Source: an uncultured Flavobacteriaceae bacterium (lineage in GTDB: Bacteria; Bacteroidota; Bacteroidia; Flavobacteriales; Flavobacteriaceae). From it: a stretch of 36,130 nucleotides of DNA. Shown piece by piece: positions 23,967 to 34,600 of this stretch. The first letter of the stretch is position 1. The number at the start of each line of letters is the position of its first letter. The stretch lies in NCBI GenBank assembly GCA_938020445.1, contig CALIIC010000098.1, forward strand, positions 1 to 36,130, read 5' to 3'. A program made the position numbers and the translations under genes. The notes below the pieces were generated by a model. The model did not search any database. It saw only the letters and a list, made by a program, of their open reading frames with translations, and was not told where the DNA came from.

Positions 23967-24866
23967 TCATATCAATTTATCCGCCACATACACCAATTGC
24001 ATCAACGTAATATAACTAACGCTGGCAAGCATTAGTTTTCTTGCCGAAGCGTTGTCGCGCTTTTCATAGAGTCGAAACGCAAAAATCAGCATGACCATCC
24101 CCATTAAAAAAACCAAAATCGCCGCCGGAACGGAAAGCTGCAAACTTCCTGTAATCCCAAAAGCAGGAATCACAGAAATCACTAGCATCCAAATAGTATA
24201 CATGATTATCTGTAAGGCGGTCGCGCTATCTTTTTTACCGGTAGGCAGCATTTTAAAACCTCCTTTTTTGTAATCCTCATCGAGCATCCAGCCCAGCGCC
24301 CAAAAATGGGGAAACTGCCAAAAAAACTGAATCATGAACAACGTACCTGGCTCGATACCAAAATCATTGGTGGCGGCCACCCAACCCAACATAAACGGAA
24401 TCGCTCCGGGAAATGCCCCTACAAAAACTGCCAAGGGTGTTTTCGTTTTTAACGGGGTATATACACTCGTATACAAAAAAATGGAAATAGCCCCGAACAT
24501 TGCGGTTTGTGCATTTAAGAAATACAAGGCCACCACCCCTAGTAAGGTGAGGACTATTGCAATACCCATTGCCTGATTCACGGACATGCGACCAGAAGGA
24601 ATCGGCCTGTTCTTGGTACGATCCATTAAGGCGTCCAAATCGCGCTCAATGACCTGGTTATAGGCATTCGATGCCCCTACCATACAATACCCGCCAAAGG
24701 CCAATAGGGCAATTGAAATCCAATTAAGTTCGTCGGCACCTAAAAAATAACCGGCAATCGAAGAGAAAACGACACTAACAGCGAGCCGTGCCTTGGTAAT
24801 TTCCTTAAAATCGGAAAAAACCGCAGCAAACGAATTCGTTTTTGCAGTACCTACTGCCGTTTTCAT
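23967..24866 (-). CDS. ctaB: Protoheme IX farnesyltransferase (heme O synthase)
   Basis: 299 residues, normal length for the UbiA-type prenyltransferase CtaB/CyoE, with about eight to nine membrane helices. The first Asp-rich motif N-A-Y-N-Q-V-I-E-R-D-L-D-A-L-M-D-R-T (residues 67-84) and following K-N-R-P-I-P-S-G-R are fully conserved; D-E-D-Y-K-K-G-G-F-K-M-L-P near residue 200 is the second motif. It converts heme B to heme O in the inner membrane, the first step toward the heme A of aa3 oxidases. It heads the oxidase cluster, with a -7 box about 90 bases upstream. The metallo-hydrolase gene diverges from it. Confidence 0.96.
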   Translation of the reverse strand: MKTAVGTAKTNSFAAVFSDFKEITKARLAVSVVFSSIAGYFLGADELNWISIALLAFGGYCMVGASNAYNQVIERDLDALMDRTKNRPIPSGRMSVNQAMGIAIVLTLLGVVALYFLNAQTAMFGAISIFLYTSVYTPLKTKTPLAVFVGAFPGAIPFMLGWVAATNDFGIEPGTLFMIQFFWQFPHFWALGWMLDEDYKKGGFKMLPTGKKDSATALQIIMYTIWMLVISVIPAFGITGSLQLSVPAAILVFLMGMVMLIFAFRLYEKRDNASARKLMLASVSYITLMQLVYVADKLI

Positions 24867-24956
24867 GTATTATTTTTTAGGGTCTTTCAAGGCGCTCAAG
24901 CAACCTATATCGACCAAACCAACGGCCACTATTGTGGCTCATTGTTTTGACGGCTG

Positions 24957-24964
24957 CAAAGATA
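24957..24964 (-). promoter_or_regulatory. -7 promoter box of the ctaB-oxidase operon
   Basis: The minus strand reads TATCTTTG, an exact TAnnTTTG match, 90 bases before ATG 24866. The leader between it and the gene could hold regulatory structure, but none is obvious. Confidence 0.5.
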
Positions 24965-25007
24965 GTCCCCGCACCTTATTTCTGCAACGAAATGACAAGG
25001 TTTATAC

Positions 25008-25015
25008 TATATTTG
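25008..25015 (+). promoter_or_regulatory. -7 promoter box of the metallo-hydrolase gene
   Basis: TATATTTG matches TAnnTTTG exactly and lies 19 bases before ATG 25035. It is divergent from the ctaB box 44 bases away. Confidence 0.55.
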
Positions 25016-25034
25016 AACAAGTAAAACACAGATA

Positions 25035-25937
25035 ATGAAAAAACTACGATGTATTTATCTCCTCTTCTTTACCATTTCTTGCCTAGCTTCCTTGAGTGCA
25101 CAGGAAAAAGAGGTCACCATCACCATTGACACCCTATCCCAACAGGTATATATGCTTACAGGTCAAGGTGGCAACATTGGTATTTATGTGGGCGAAAAAC
25201 AGGTCTTTATGATCGACGATCAATTTGATCGTCTCAGCGCCAAGATAAAAACCGCTATCTCTTCTTTGACCGATAAGCCCATTGCATTTTTGTTCAACAC
25301 GCATATGCACGGCGATCACTCCGGAGGCAATGCGCGGTTCAACTCCGAAGGCACACTACTCATAGCGCAGGACAATGTGCGTAACCGTATTCAAACCAGG
25401 CAAAAAGTAAAATTGGATGCCAAGGAGATTTCACTGGAAGACTACACCAAAATGCTACCAGAGATTACCTTTTCAGAGGATATTACTTTATATGACGGGG
25501 AGGAGACCATAATGGCGTTTCATGTGCACAATGCACATACCGATGGTGACGCCATGGTATATTTTACGCAAAACAATGTACTACATATGGGTGACACTTA
25601 TTTTTCAGAACGCTACCCCTATATAGACCTAAAGAGCGGCGGTAGTATTTCTGGTTATATCGGCGCACATAGAAAAGCGCTAATGGTTATCAATGAGGAC
25701 ACTAAAATTATTCCGGGACACGGTAGACCGTCTAATAGGGCCGCGCTTGAAGCATATGTACAAATGTTGGAAATTATCAAGAATAAAGTACTAGCCGCTA
25801 TTGCTGCCGGCAAATCTTTGGAGGAGGTCAAAACAACTACTGCTTTAACATCGGACTATGACGCCACATTTGGCACTGGCTTTATCAGCCCCGAACGTTT
25901 TCGAGAAACCATGTACACTAGCTTAAAAAAACAATAA
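25035..25937 (+). CDS. Secreted metallo-beta-lactamase-fold hydrolase
   Basis: 300 residues with a signal peptide (M-K-K-L-R-C-I-Y-L-L...L-S-A, then Q-E-K). The metal site is complete: H90-M-H92-G-D94-H95, His168 in H-N-A-H-T-D-G-D, Asp187 in H-M-G-D-T, and His229 in I-P-G-H-G-R. The bridging residue is Asp187, where class B1 lactamases have a cysteine ligand, so a two-metal hydrolase of the glyoxalase II or quinoprotein-relay type is more likely than a classical carbapenemase. It should act in the periplasm or outside. The substrate is not evident. It is a single gene with its own promoter and is convergent with a TonB gene. Confidence 0.93.
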   Translation: MKKLRCIYLLFFTISCLASLSAQEKEVTITIDTLSQQVYMLTGQGGNIGIYVGEKQVFMIDDQFDRLSAKIKTAISSLTDKPIAFLFNTHMHGDHSGGNARFNSEGTLLIAQDNVRNRIQTRQKVKLDAKEISLEDYTKMLPEITFSEDITLYDGEETIMAFHVHNAHTDGDAMVYFTQNNVLHMGDTYFSERYPYIDLKSGGSISGYIGAHRKALMVINEDTKIIPGHGRPSNRAALEAYVQMLEIIKNKVLAAIAAGKSLEEVKTTTALTSDYDATFGTGFISPERFRETMYTSLKKQ

Positions 25938-25967
25938 CCCGGCTCTATTAAGAGTCCCAGGTTATTG
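25925..25967 (-). terminator. Terminator of the TonB-1 gene, overlapping the end of the hydrolase gene
   Basis: An imperfect hairpin has an outer 8-base-pair stem (25932-25939 with 25960-25967) and an inner CTCT/AGAG stem. Read on the minus strand it is followed by seven T residues (25931 to 25925), which lie inside the last codons of the convergent gene. The plus-strand direction has only a weak T stretch. Confidence 0.65.
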
Positions 25968-25982
25968 AATCTGTTTTCCTAT

Positions 25983-26795
25983 TTATTGATTTAACTTAAA
26001 ATTGATCGGTATCGAAAAGCCGACCCTTGCAGGTCTTCCATTATGACGGCCAGGGGTCATTCTTGGCAGCTTCCCAATAATGCGTTTTGCTTCTTTTTCA
26101 AAAACAGCACCGGTTCCACGCATTTGAAAGTTTGTAATACGCCCATCTACATCAATTTTAAAAAACACGTTCACTTTCCCCTCCATCCCCATTTCTTGGG
26201 CCGCCTCAGGGTAGCGAAAGTTCTTAACAATGTGCTTTCGCATCTTTTTATTGAAACAGGCCAAACGGTCTTCCTTCGCCACTTTTTCACAGCCCGGAAA
26301 AATGGGAACCTCTTCTACAACTCCCAGAATTACATCTAAGACTTCTTCCTTTTTATTTTCCTCAAATTTTGTGGATACCATGGCCAAGTCTTGCTTACTG
26401 ACCGTTACCACCGGTTTGTTTTCAAATTCTTCAAGGCTTTCAACCACAGCGTCATCTTTAACGATTTCAAATTCCGGATTGGTCGTTATCGGCTGTTGCT
26501 TTACAGGTTGTTTTGCCTTTGGCACCTCGATTATCAAAGCGGCCGGGTTAATGAGCATTTTCTCCATCAAAGGCTCCGTATCTATGATTTCTGGAGGTTT
26601 CATAGTACTAAAAGAAAGCTCTAATGCTACATACACCAATACCATTGAGAGCAAAAGTCCAATTTGAAACCGTACAATTCCCCTTTTTCGTAAATTTACG
26701 TTGTGCTTGTCTTTCCAATGATAGGCAGGCACGCTCGCTTCGTTGTTGTTCCCATTGCCGTGGGAGCCAACAACTGCTCGTGTTTTTTTGTTCAT
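25983..26795 (-). CDS. Energy transducer TonB, paralog 1
   Basis: 270 residues: a basic cytoplasmic N-terminus of about 40 residues, one membrane helix (about 42-60), a periplasmic linker and a C-terminal TonB domain (about 180-270). The Bacteroidetes-type signature is present: P-I-F-P-G-C-E with Cys169, Cys180 before F-N-K-K-M, then N-F-R-Y-P-E-A-A-Q-E and the ending F-S-I-P-I-N-F-K-L. TonB couples the proton-motive force to outer membrane receptors. There is no polyproline run; the linker has scattered prolines (P-K-A-K-Q-P-V-K-Q-Q-P). ExbB and ExbD are not in the window. A strong terminator separates it from the upstream paralog, so it probably has its own promoter, which I could not identify. 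Confidence 0.92.
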   Translation of the reverse strand: MNKKTRAVVGSHGNGNNNEASVPAYHWKDKHNVNLRKRGIVRFQIGLLLSMVLVYVALELSFSTMKPPEIIDTEPLMEKMLINPAALIIEVPKAKQPVKQQPITTNPEFEIVKDDAVVESLEEFENKPVVTVSKQDLAMVSTKFEENKKEEVLDVILGVVEEVPIFPGCEKVAKEDRLACFNKKMRKHIVKNFRYPEAAQEMGMEGKVNVFFKIDVDGRITNFQMRGTGAVFEKEAKRIIGKLPRMTPGRHNGRPARVGFSIPINFKLNQ

Positions 26796-26845
26796 ATTGA
26801 TTTTTTTAATTTGTTATCAATATGTTAAAACACAAGAAGCGTACC

Positions 26846-26875
26846 AAAAAAAAACCCGGACCTAAGTCCGGGTTT
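26846..26875 (-). terminator. Rho-independent terminator after TonB paralog 2
   Basis: A perfect 10-base-pair hairpin (26852-26861 with 26866-26875, loop of four) rich in G and C runs into T residues on the minus strand down to 26846. It lies about 120 bases after the TonB-2 stop and could also work on the plus strand, where TTTTT follows. Confidence 0.85.
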
Positions 26876-26994
26876 TTAATCGATAATCGATATTTTTTAT
26901 TAATTGTAGTGAGGCAACTTACCCTTATGACGAAACAAAGAATCTATGTCGTTTCAATGCTCGTTGACAGGCTTGCCCAATATAGCTAAGCTCT

Positions 26995-27699
26995 CTACTG
27001 AAGTTTAAAAGTAATCGGGATACTAAAAGGCACCCTTACTGCACGACCACGCTGCTTACCAGGGGTCATTTTAGGAAGTTTTCCAATAATTCTAGCAGCT
27101 TCTTTTTCTAAGTTCTTATCGGGACCTCGCATCCGAATGTTTCCGATGCTACCGTCTTTTTGGATAACGAACATAACACTCACCCTACCTTGTACACCCA
27201 TTTCCTGAGCAATTTCCGGGTAGCGGAAGTTCTTACTGATATGCTTCTGCATCATTTTCTGAAAACAAGACCTTTTGTTACTTTCTTTTTCACATCCAGG
27301 AAAAACCGGTACGTCTTCAATAACCGCAAAAGGAACGTCTACGTCTTCATCCATTTCATCTACTTCGACATCATCTACCTCGATGATTTCTTCTTCTTGA
27401 CTGGTTTCGGTCGATTCGATTACGGTCTCTTCTACCTCTTCCTCATCCTCAACTACTTCAATAATTTCAGGGGCAGCAGGTGGTGGTGGTGGCGGTGGTG
27501 TTTTGATCTGCTCGGTCATCGGCACCTCTTCGTCCAAATCATCATCAACATTCATTGAGATGTCATAGTTACCATCATCCTCATATGTTTTCCATTCCAA
27601 CGCTCCATAGGTAAGAAGCATTACAGCGGCCAATCCTATCACAAAGTACAGACTACTGTTTTTACCCACATCTGCCTTCGGATTCTTTTTAACTTCCAT
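26995..27699 (-). CDS. Energy transducer TonB, paralog 2, with polyproline and acidic linker
   Basis: 234 residues with a short cytoplasmic N-terminus, a membrane helix (about 16-34) and a long periplasmic linker. The linker has seven consecutive prolines (68-74) and then an extremely acidic stretch (about 80-122, mostly Glu, Asp and Val). The C-terminal TonB domain shares with paralog 1 P-V-F-P-G-C-E (Cys136), Cys145, N-F-R-Y-P-E-I-A-Q-E-M-G and the ending F-S-I-P-I-T-F-K-L. It should energise outer membrane transport with ExbB/ExbD encoded elsewhere. It begins 53 bases after the VanZ-family gene, so a gcvH-vanZ-tonB transcript is likely. Confidence 0.93.
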   Translation of the reverse strand: MEVKKNPKADVGKNSSLYFVIGLAAVMLLTYGALEWKTYEDDGNYDISMNVDDDLDEEVPMTEQIKTPPPPPPPAAPEIIEVVEDEEEVEETVIESTETSQEEEIIEVDDVEVDEMDEDVDVPFAVIEDVPVFPGCEKESNKRSCFQKMMQKHISKNFRYPEIAQEMGVQGRVSVMFVIQKDGSIGNIRMRGPDKNLEKEAARIIGKLPKMTPGKQRGRAVRVPFSIPITFKLQ

Positions 27700-27752
27700 A
27701 TCTCTGATTTTTAATGATTGCTAATTTAATTAAATATTCCTTAAAAAAACAA

Positions 27753-28157
27753 CTAATACTCCCATTTTAATCTTCCGTTTTGCGAAAACAGTCGCCCAAT
27801 GACAATGGAACCCGCAAAAGCACCAACACTATTGGCTAAGGCATCGTACCAATCCCCCTCTCTATCAACGGTTATTTTTACCTGTAAAACCTCAATAACT
27901 ATACCATAAACAAGTGCCAACAAGAACATAAGCAATATGCTATTCTTACGGCGAAATCGCCCCTGCGTTCGCTCTCTTATAAAGAGACATCCCAGCACTA
28001 CCATTCCAAAATAGAATACAAAATGCCCTATTTTGTCTTTATGCGGTATCGCTACACTTGAAAGGCCTGTTCCTGAAAGAGAGCCTAAACTCAAATACGT
28101 AATGAGCGCCATCCACGCAACGAACAGTACGGTAAACCGAAATGAATTACCCACCAA
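27753..28157 (-). CDS. VanZ-family membrane protein
   Basis: 134 residues with four predicted helices. The family pattern is visible: [14 protein letters not shown] (about residues 39-52), Y-G-I-V-I-E-V-L-Q, and [15 protein letters not shown] toward the C-terminus. VanZ-type proteins are small inner membrane proteins; the namesake gives low-level teicoplanin resistance, but most family members have no known role and this one need not concern antibiotics. Its start overlaps the end of gcvH by 11 bases, implying translational coupling. Confidence 0.88.
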   Translation of the reverse strand: MVGNSFRFTVLFVAWMALITYLSLGSLSGTGLSSVAIPHKDKIGHFVFYFGMVVLGCLFIRERTQGRFRRKNSILLMFLLALVYGIVIEVLQVKITVDREGDWYDALANSVGAFAGSIVIGRLFSQNGRLKWEY

Positions 28158-28527
28158 TCAATTCTTTGTACCCCTCGGCACTTAAAAGGTCCTCAACTTG
28201 AGATGCATCACTCATTTTAATCTTCACCATCCAGCCGTCACCATAAGGATCAGAATTTACTTTCTCCGGTTCATCTTCCAGCGCGGTATTGAACTCAACA
28301 ATTTCTCCACTCAAAGGCAAAAACAAATCCGAAACCGTCTTTACCGCCTCAACCGTGCCAAAAACTTCTTCCCTATCCAGGGTTTCATCCAAGGTCTCAA
28401 CCTCCACATATACGATATCCCCTAATTCTCCTTGGGCAAAATCAGTTATGCCAACCGTGGCCACATCACCTTCTATGAGTACCCATTCGTGGTCTTTTGT
28501 ATACTTTAAATCTGCAGGTATATTCAT
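28147..28527 (-). CDS. gcvH: Glycine cleavage system H protein
   Basis: 126 residues from ATG 28525-28527. A longer in-frame start at 28623 would add 32 residues that are not part of the family and would lie upstream of the -7 box, so it is rejected. H-E-W-V at the start, [16 protein letters not shown] and [12 protein letters not shown] are diagnostic; Lys63 is the lipoyl attachment site. GcvH shuttles the aminomethyl group between the P, T and L proteins in the cytoplasm and also takes part in lipoate metabolism. gcvP and gcvT are not in the window. Confidence 0.96.
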   Translation of the reverse strand: MNIPADLKYTKDHEWVLIEGDVATVGITDFAQGELGDIVYVEVETLDETLDREEVFGTVEAVKTVSDLFLPLSGEIVEFNTALEDEPEKVNSDPYGDGWMVKIKMSDASQVEDLLSAEGYKELIGG

Positions 28528-28550
28528 TTTGTAACATTTAATTAGTCGAG

Positions 28551-28558
28551 CAAATGTA
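28551..28558 (-). promoter_or_regulatory. -7 promoter box of the gcvH operon
   Basis: The minus strand reads TACATTTG, an exact TAnnTTTG match, 23 bases before ATG 28527. It supports the short start of gcvH. Confidence 0.55.
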
Positions 28559-28688
28559 ACTGATTCGAAGAAGGTATTCAAGAAATTCTCAAGTTCAAAT
28601 TGAAGTACCAGGTTCAGGCTCAAATTGAAGGGAGCGTTTGATCAAATTATGTATAGCATATGAACTCGAAAAGTGTGATCAACCATTC

Positions 28689-31600
28689 CTAGTTTCCGAA
28701 GTTGTAGCGCAATGTGAAGCCTGTATTGATGGTTGTTTGCGGAAACGCGGTCGATACGGCAAACTTGGAGAACGAATGATCATAGAAGAACAGTGCGTTC
28801 AGGTTTTTACTCAAGGCGTAGTCGGCCGTAAACTTAATAGACAATAGGTTTTGACCAGAAGTAATTTGATTATTGTCAATATCGAGGTTTCTGATGATGG
28901 TAATATTATCACGCAAGCTTACATCTGCCTTCAGGTTCAGATCTCCCTTCAGTCGTGTTTTTTCTCCGCCAATGTTGGTCACAAACTGTACATCTTTAAT
29001 TCGATAGCCAAGTCCTAACGTATATTCCTTCCCATTAATCTCAGTCATCAGGCTGTTATCCAAACTTAAAGATAGTGCACGATCTGTGCGTACTTCGGCC
29101 AAGACACTTACTGAATTCTGCATTTCAAAATCGAGACGGATGAGTGGGTTAAAAGCATCGGTCAACACCACATTGTTCAAAATAAGTTCTGGAAGCAAAT
29201 CTAGATTTTCAGGGTCTACGGGAGCTGCTCCGTCTTTTAGCAACTGATTTCGTTCCAAATTCGTTTGGAAGGAATTGATACTATACGCCGCCCGGTACCC
29301 ATGCTGTACCGAAAAACGTTTGAATTTCTTTTTAAACCACTTATTTTTCATCAAACCGGTAAACTTAATATTCCAGTTTGGAATCGGAATCTTTCTAAAA
29401 ATATCAAGATTCACGCGCTCGGCATCCTGACCTGTATAGGCTGCAAAGAAAGCGGGCAAAAGTACATCTTGACTTGTTTTACCATATTGTTGTGGGAAGC
29501 CATCCTCATCTAACGTTCCTGGAGTCTGTCCGCGATCACTCACCAAACGATTTGCAATGGTAAGCCTGTTTTGCTTAAACTCTTCAAAGGTGCTTGAATC
29601 GAACTCGTCACTCTTTCCAAAAGCGGTACCGATCATCATAGTCGAAATACTAAAGCTCCCAAAATTATTGGGCGTTAAACTTTGATACACCCTAGTGTCG
29701 GTAAAATCGAGTTCGTAATTCTCCTGATAACTATCTGAGAATTGCCGGTCAGCGACCAAATCAATGGTAAGGTCTTTTGTGGGTTGTGCGGTAGCTGTAA
29801 TGTTCAACTGCTTGTTTGTTCTTCTAATAAACTGCTCGTTAAACCCGTCAAAACTTGTCAACCAACCTTTTCTTGCGGCCTCAAACCGGACATCGGCCTG
29901 ACTTCCGAAGACAAAACCGACCGTTGGTCTTGCCGAACCAATAAAACCGACGCTTTGTGTATAACCCGGTAGTACGGTACCATTGGTTTCATTGTAGTTG
30001 ATGTTCAGCCTTTTGACCATGGTGACCACATCGATCGCCGTATTCCACAACCCGCTTGTTTTCTTAGGTGTTTTGTTATCTCCCTCTACCGGGTTGCCAG
30101 CCTTGTCCCTGCGAACGGGAGCCCGGTTCGCCACCGAACGTCCATCGTTCTTTTTAAGCCCTATGAGATCGTAAAATTTTTGCAAGGTCATTGAAGCGGT
30201 AAGGTTGTGCGTATTCGAATTCTGCACATTGTTGATGGATACGATGTTCAATTCATTACGCGGCAGATCTGGATTCTGTTGCTCGGCGACTGCCAAGTTC
30301 AATGCGTCTCCCCCACGTTGCCAATCAAAATTACTTGTATAGGAATACTGTGCACTGATAAAGTCGAGTGCAGGAATTTTTGCAAACGGAATCTCGTAAT
30401 TCAATTGCATCTGTTGTGAATGCCTATTTGGTTCCCCAAGGTCCCAGAAACCATCCCAAAGACTCAGCGCCTTGTCTATTTCAGATTCCGGATTATCGGG
30501 ATCTTCCAAATAGTTTCGTACAATTCGGTTGTTCGAACCTGTTAAATTCAAACGCAGCGATTTCGTAAGGCTATAATTCACATTGTATTGCCAATTGAAT
30601 AAATAGTTGCGCTGCTGTAATTCTGGTAGGGATAAAAAGTTTGCTGGATCCTCACCTGCGGGAATTACATTTCGGAAGGTTTGCCTATTGAATTGCCTGT
30701 TGATATCCGAATTAACGCTCACGGTAGTAGGCAATAAACTCAGATTTAATTCCTTTAACCATTGCCAGTATTTCCCCCTAAGGATGGAGTCATTTTTTGC
30801 AAATGGTGATACTTCAACGGGTTTAAAGCTATGATTGTACACAAAACCTGCCGTCACATTTTGATCGTTTAATTTTTCGATTTCGAAATCGCGGTGTTCC
30901 GTTTCGTTGTAGGAATAGTTAAAGGTGAAGTTTTCAACATCATAGAAATTCGCATCGGCCTCTTCGCTACGGTTTTTTCGAACGCCGATCAAATTGAAAC
31001 TTGTACGCTTGGTATAATCCTCGGCTCGTTTTCGAATATTTTCGGCATCCTCTTCACTGACAGCAGTATCAATTAAATCGTCGAGTCGAAGATCATCGAA
31101 TTCGGGATCGAATTCAGGGGTGATCAATTGTTCTGAAATACCATAGTTAAATGGTAACTGAACCCCCCATTTCGCAGGTAGCAACTGACCAAGATTCAGA
31201 TTGGTCACCAAATCATAGGAAGTGGCATCTTCTCTTGAACGCTCATTGGGCATTTGATCGATCGCCCCAAAACCGGAAGTACTCGTGCTTCCCGTAGCCG
31301 TAACATTGGCAAAATCGGCAATATTGGCATCCATCGCAACAACCGATGCCCAACCGCCTCTATTATCGAGCCCTGCTAACCGTAGCTCATTGAACCAAAC
31401 TTCTCCCGCCTGTACTTGCGCACTTACGTTCTTAACCCCCACCATCATGCTACGAATATTTCCTAGGGACGGATTTCCTTTGATCCCAATTCGCAACCTT
31501 CCAGGAGTACGAGGATCAAATTCACCCACAGGTACTACCTCCCCATTGTTTATCTCATAGTAGCGCAATTCGCTTAAGGGAATTCCATCAGCTCTTATAT

Positions 31601-34600
31601 TGATTCGCAGCGATTTGATTTTTTTCAAATCGTCTAACGGAATGTCCATTCTGTTTTCTTCCGGCCAGACCAAATTTTCAATATTGGGCACGTTTCCTGT
31701 TGGCGCCGTAAATGATAAGGGAAGTTCTACTTGATAGAAGTTTTCCGAGAAATCGGTTCCTATACGCAAAAAGCCGGCCAAAGGTGCCTCCGAAGGGTTC
31801 AATGGTGGCCCCACTTCCTCTGCATGTATGAACATTTTCAAGTTTTCATATTGCCGTAAATCAATGTTCAAACTTTTGAATACCCCACGAGAATCACCGG
31901 CACCTAAATTTTCGACTTTTAATGATAGTGACTGCTCGTTTTGTTGAACGATCGTATTGTTATTGTTCAATTGCTCCCTTCGTACATTGGGTGGCAAAAC
32001 ATACGGAACAGGGTTTCTCTGTTCGTTTTCCTGAATATTCACCGCATTTACATCCAAGCTACTGCTGCCTTCGGTTCCTGTAATCTCGCCTCCCAAACTG
32101 GCCGTTCGCAAGGATCGCGTATAGGTTCGCCAATCGCCCCGTACCAGATCCAAGGTCGCAAAACGCAAGACCACATCATCGGAGAAACCGGTCAAATACA
32201 TTCGCATGGTACTGATCGAACGAAAATCACTGATCCCTCCCGTAGCGGTGCGGTTGATATCGCTTAAAGGAATTTTATACTGGATCCACCTACTTCTTCT
32301 TTCACTGCCATCAGGAATTCTTGGAGCCGCATAGACCGTATCCCTAATATCGGTTACATATTGGTCTCCAATAGTGGTACCGGGTTTGATCTCTATTTCA
32401 TAGCTGTAATAGCTATCAACAGTATTCATTGTTAAATCGCGATCAATATCCTCCACATCGGGCAAGGTGGTATTTCCTCTATTATCGTTTGTAACTTCTA
32501 TGGGCGAGTTGCCTTGGGTATTGTTAAAGTTCAAATAACGTTCCCGTATGCTCCCCTCGCGTTGCAGAAAATATTCGTAGTTGTCATTTGCAGGATCTTC
32601 CGGATTACTTGTTCCATAAATTGCCCCCTCTTCAGCATCTGGCAAACCATCTAAACCTACATCTTGTGCCTGACGGCTCGCATCGTCTACATCAAAGGCA
32701 TATACAAGCGCCTGCGTTTGAGGTACCAAGCCCCATTCTGTTTCCCTAGCGGCAGCATCCGCAGGAGTTACCGGGAGTCCGTTTTCATATTGTTTTCTTC
32801 CATCGGGAAGTATATCTTCAGAAATGTTCCCAATATCGATCACTAATTTTCCAGGGCTTGTACCAATATTATCTGCATAGGGATCCATGACCCAAAATTG
32901 AATAAACTCTACATTTGCCTGTTCAAAATTGGTACTGCTTAAAGAACGCATGATACCCCCCCAGTTTTCTTCCGGATTTGCACCAAAATTATTGTCAGCG
33001 TTGTAGGGACCCTTTTGATTGGGATAAAAAGCAAGGTCTAAGGTGGTCTGTTGCCGAGACTGTCCCTGGGCTACCTCAACCTGTGGAAAAACCTCATCGA
33101 TAAACACCCTTCTAGCGGTGTTATCAGAAATATCGCTATCACTGATACCCGAAGGCCGTTGGTTCGTATAAAAGACCGGATCAATAGTATACCATGCCAA
33201 TTTCGCCCGTTCTTGCCCAACCTCTAATCCCGTTTCACCATTGGTCAATACCGCATCGGGTGCACTTGCCAATACCCAGCCCAATGAGGAGCGAATATCG
33301 ATCAAGGCTTGCGCTCCCTCAAAATCATCTACATAAGTAGTGGTTTCTCCCTCAAAATCAGCATTCTTGGGCGAACTCGGTCGCAACCAGGCTACTTCCC
33401 CACGAAGGGATATGTTGGATGGTATATCGGTATCAATATTAGGCAATTTGTTCACCAGTCTTGTCAAGAAGGGTACCTCGGTAGAAAAATTACCATTGAT
33501 ACCAAAAATAGTATTGTTTACAGGCTCTATACCAAAGTTCGATTTCTGCGTCAAGGGCCTTTCATTCAAATTCAACAACGTGGCGCCCATCACGAAGTTC
33601 TTATTGAATTGATGCTCTACATTTACCCCTGTAAATCTTCTTGTTTGCTGCCCGAAAACGGCATTGTTTTCTACGGAGATATTGATTGGAGTATTGGAAG
33701 CTTCCAAACTTGGATCTAGTATTTGAACCGTACCCGCTTGATAGTTGACAGTATAGTCGATCCCCTCTTGTAATTGTCGCCCCCCGGCAGTGACACGAAC
33801 CGATCCTCTTGGCACATTAAAAGCACCGATGGGAATACCATTGCTACCTTCAGATTTATAACGTCCTTTTAGGAGGAATTTATTCTTCTCCGGATTTTGC
33901 AAGGCTGCGGCTTTGGTTAAGGCATACATATCCCGAAACACATAACGGTCTTGGTTCTGATTATAGGCCGCGGGGGTTTCGTAATCATCTTCATTGCCAT
34001 TTGCCAAGGTCTCAAACAGAAACTCACCAAAGGGTTCCACTTTTGTAAAAATGATTCTACCCCCTCGAGTATCGACCGTTAACCCGGGAACAAAATCGAA
34101 GAAGCCATCCCCTCCCGGTTGTATATCGTTATAAGCATTCAGCCGATCTAGATTAAAAACATCCAATAAAATGCGCTCTTCCAAACCATCGGGCCAACCA
34201 TTCGCCGTACCATCTTCGATAGGGGTAATGTAGTTCCTTGGGGTAGGATCTGAGAAAAGGATGTTCAATTTAAAATCTTCTTGACTTAACTGAAATGCCC
34301 CGGTTGCATATATATTTTTCATCATCAAATCCCAAATAGGATCTGAGATATTGGTAATGTTACTTTTAAGCAATTTTAATACGAGCGTATTATTATTAAT
34401 GATCGGTGTCGTACCGGGAGAAACCGTTGTAGCATCGAGACCGCCATTTGCAAATTCACCTACCTGATATACATTCCCGTTAAAGGTATATTGGAAAGCC
34501 ACCCCTAACACCTCATCGTTGCTTAAACGCTGATTCAATGAAAGGTATCCCAGTTGGGTATTAAAATCAAAATCCCTGCCCTGCTCTAACTTACGAGCGT

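Noticed and set aside
25035..25937. Classical class B1 beta-lactamase resistance gene
   Set aside because: The metal site has Asp187 and no Cys ligand, which fits other metallo-hydrolases better.
27753..28157. Glycopeptide resistance determinant because of the VanZ family name
   Set aside because: No vanA/H/X genes are nearby, and VanZ-like proteins are widespread with unknown roles.
28528..28623. Upstream ATG extending gcvH by 32 residues
   Set aside because: The extension contains the -7 box and has no similarity to H protein.
28594..28630. Two copies of TCAAATTGAAG between gcvH and sprA
   Set aside because: Only 11 bases each and AT-rich; could be an operator pair but there is no further support.
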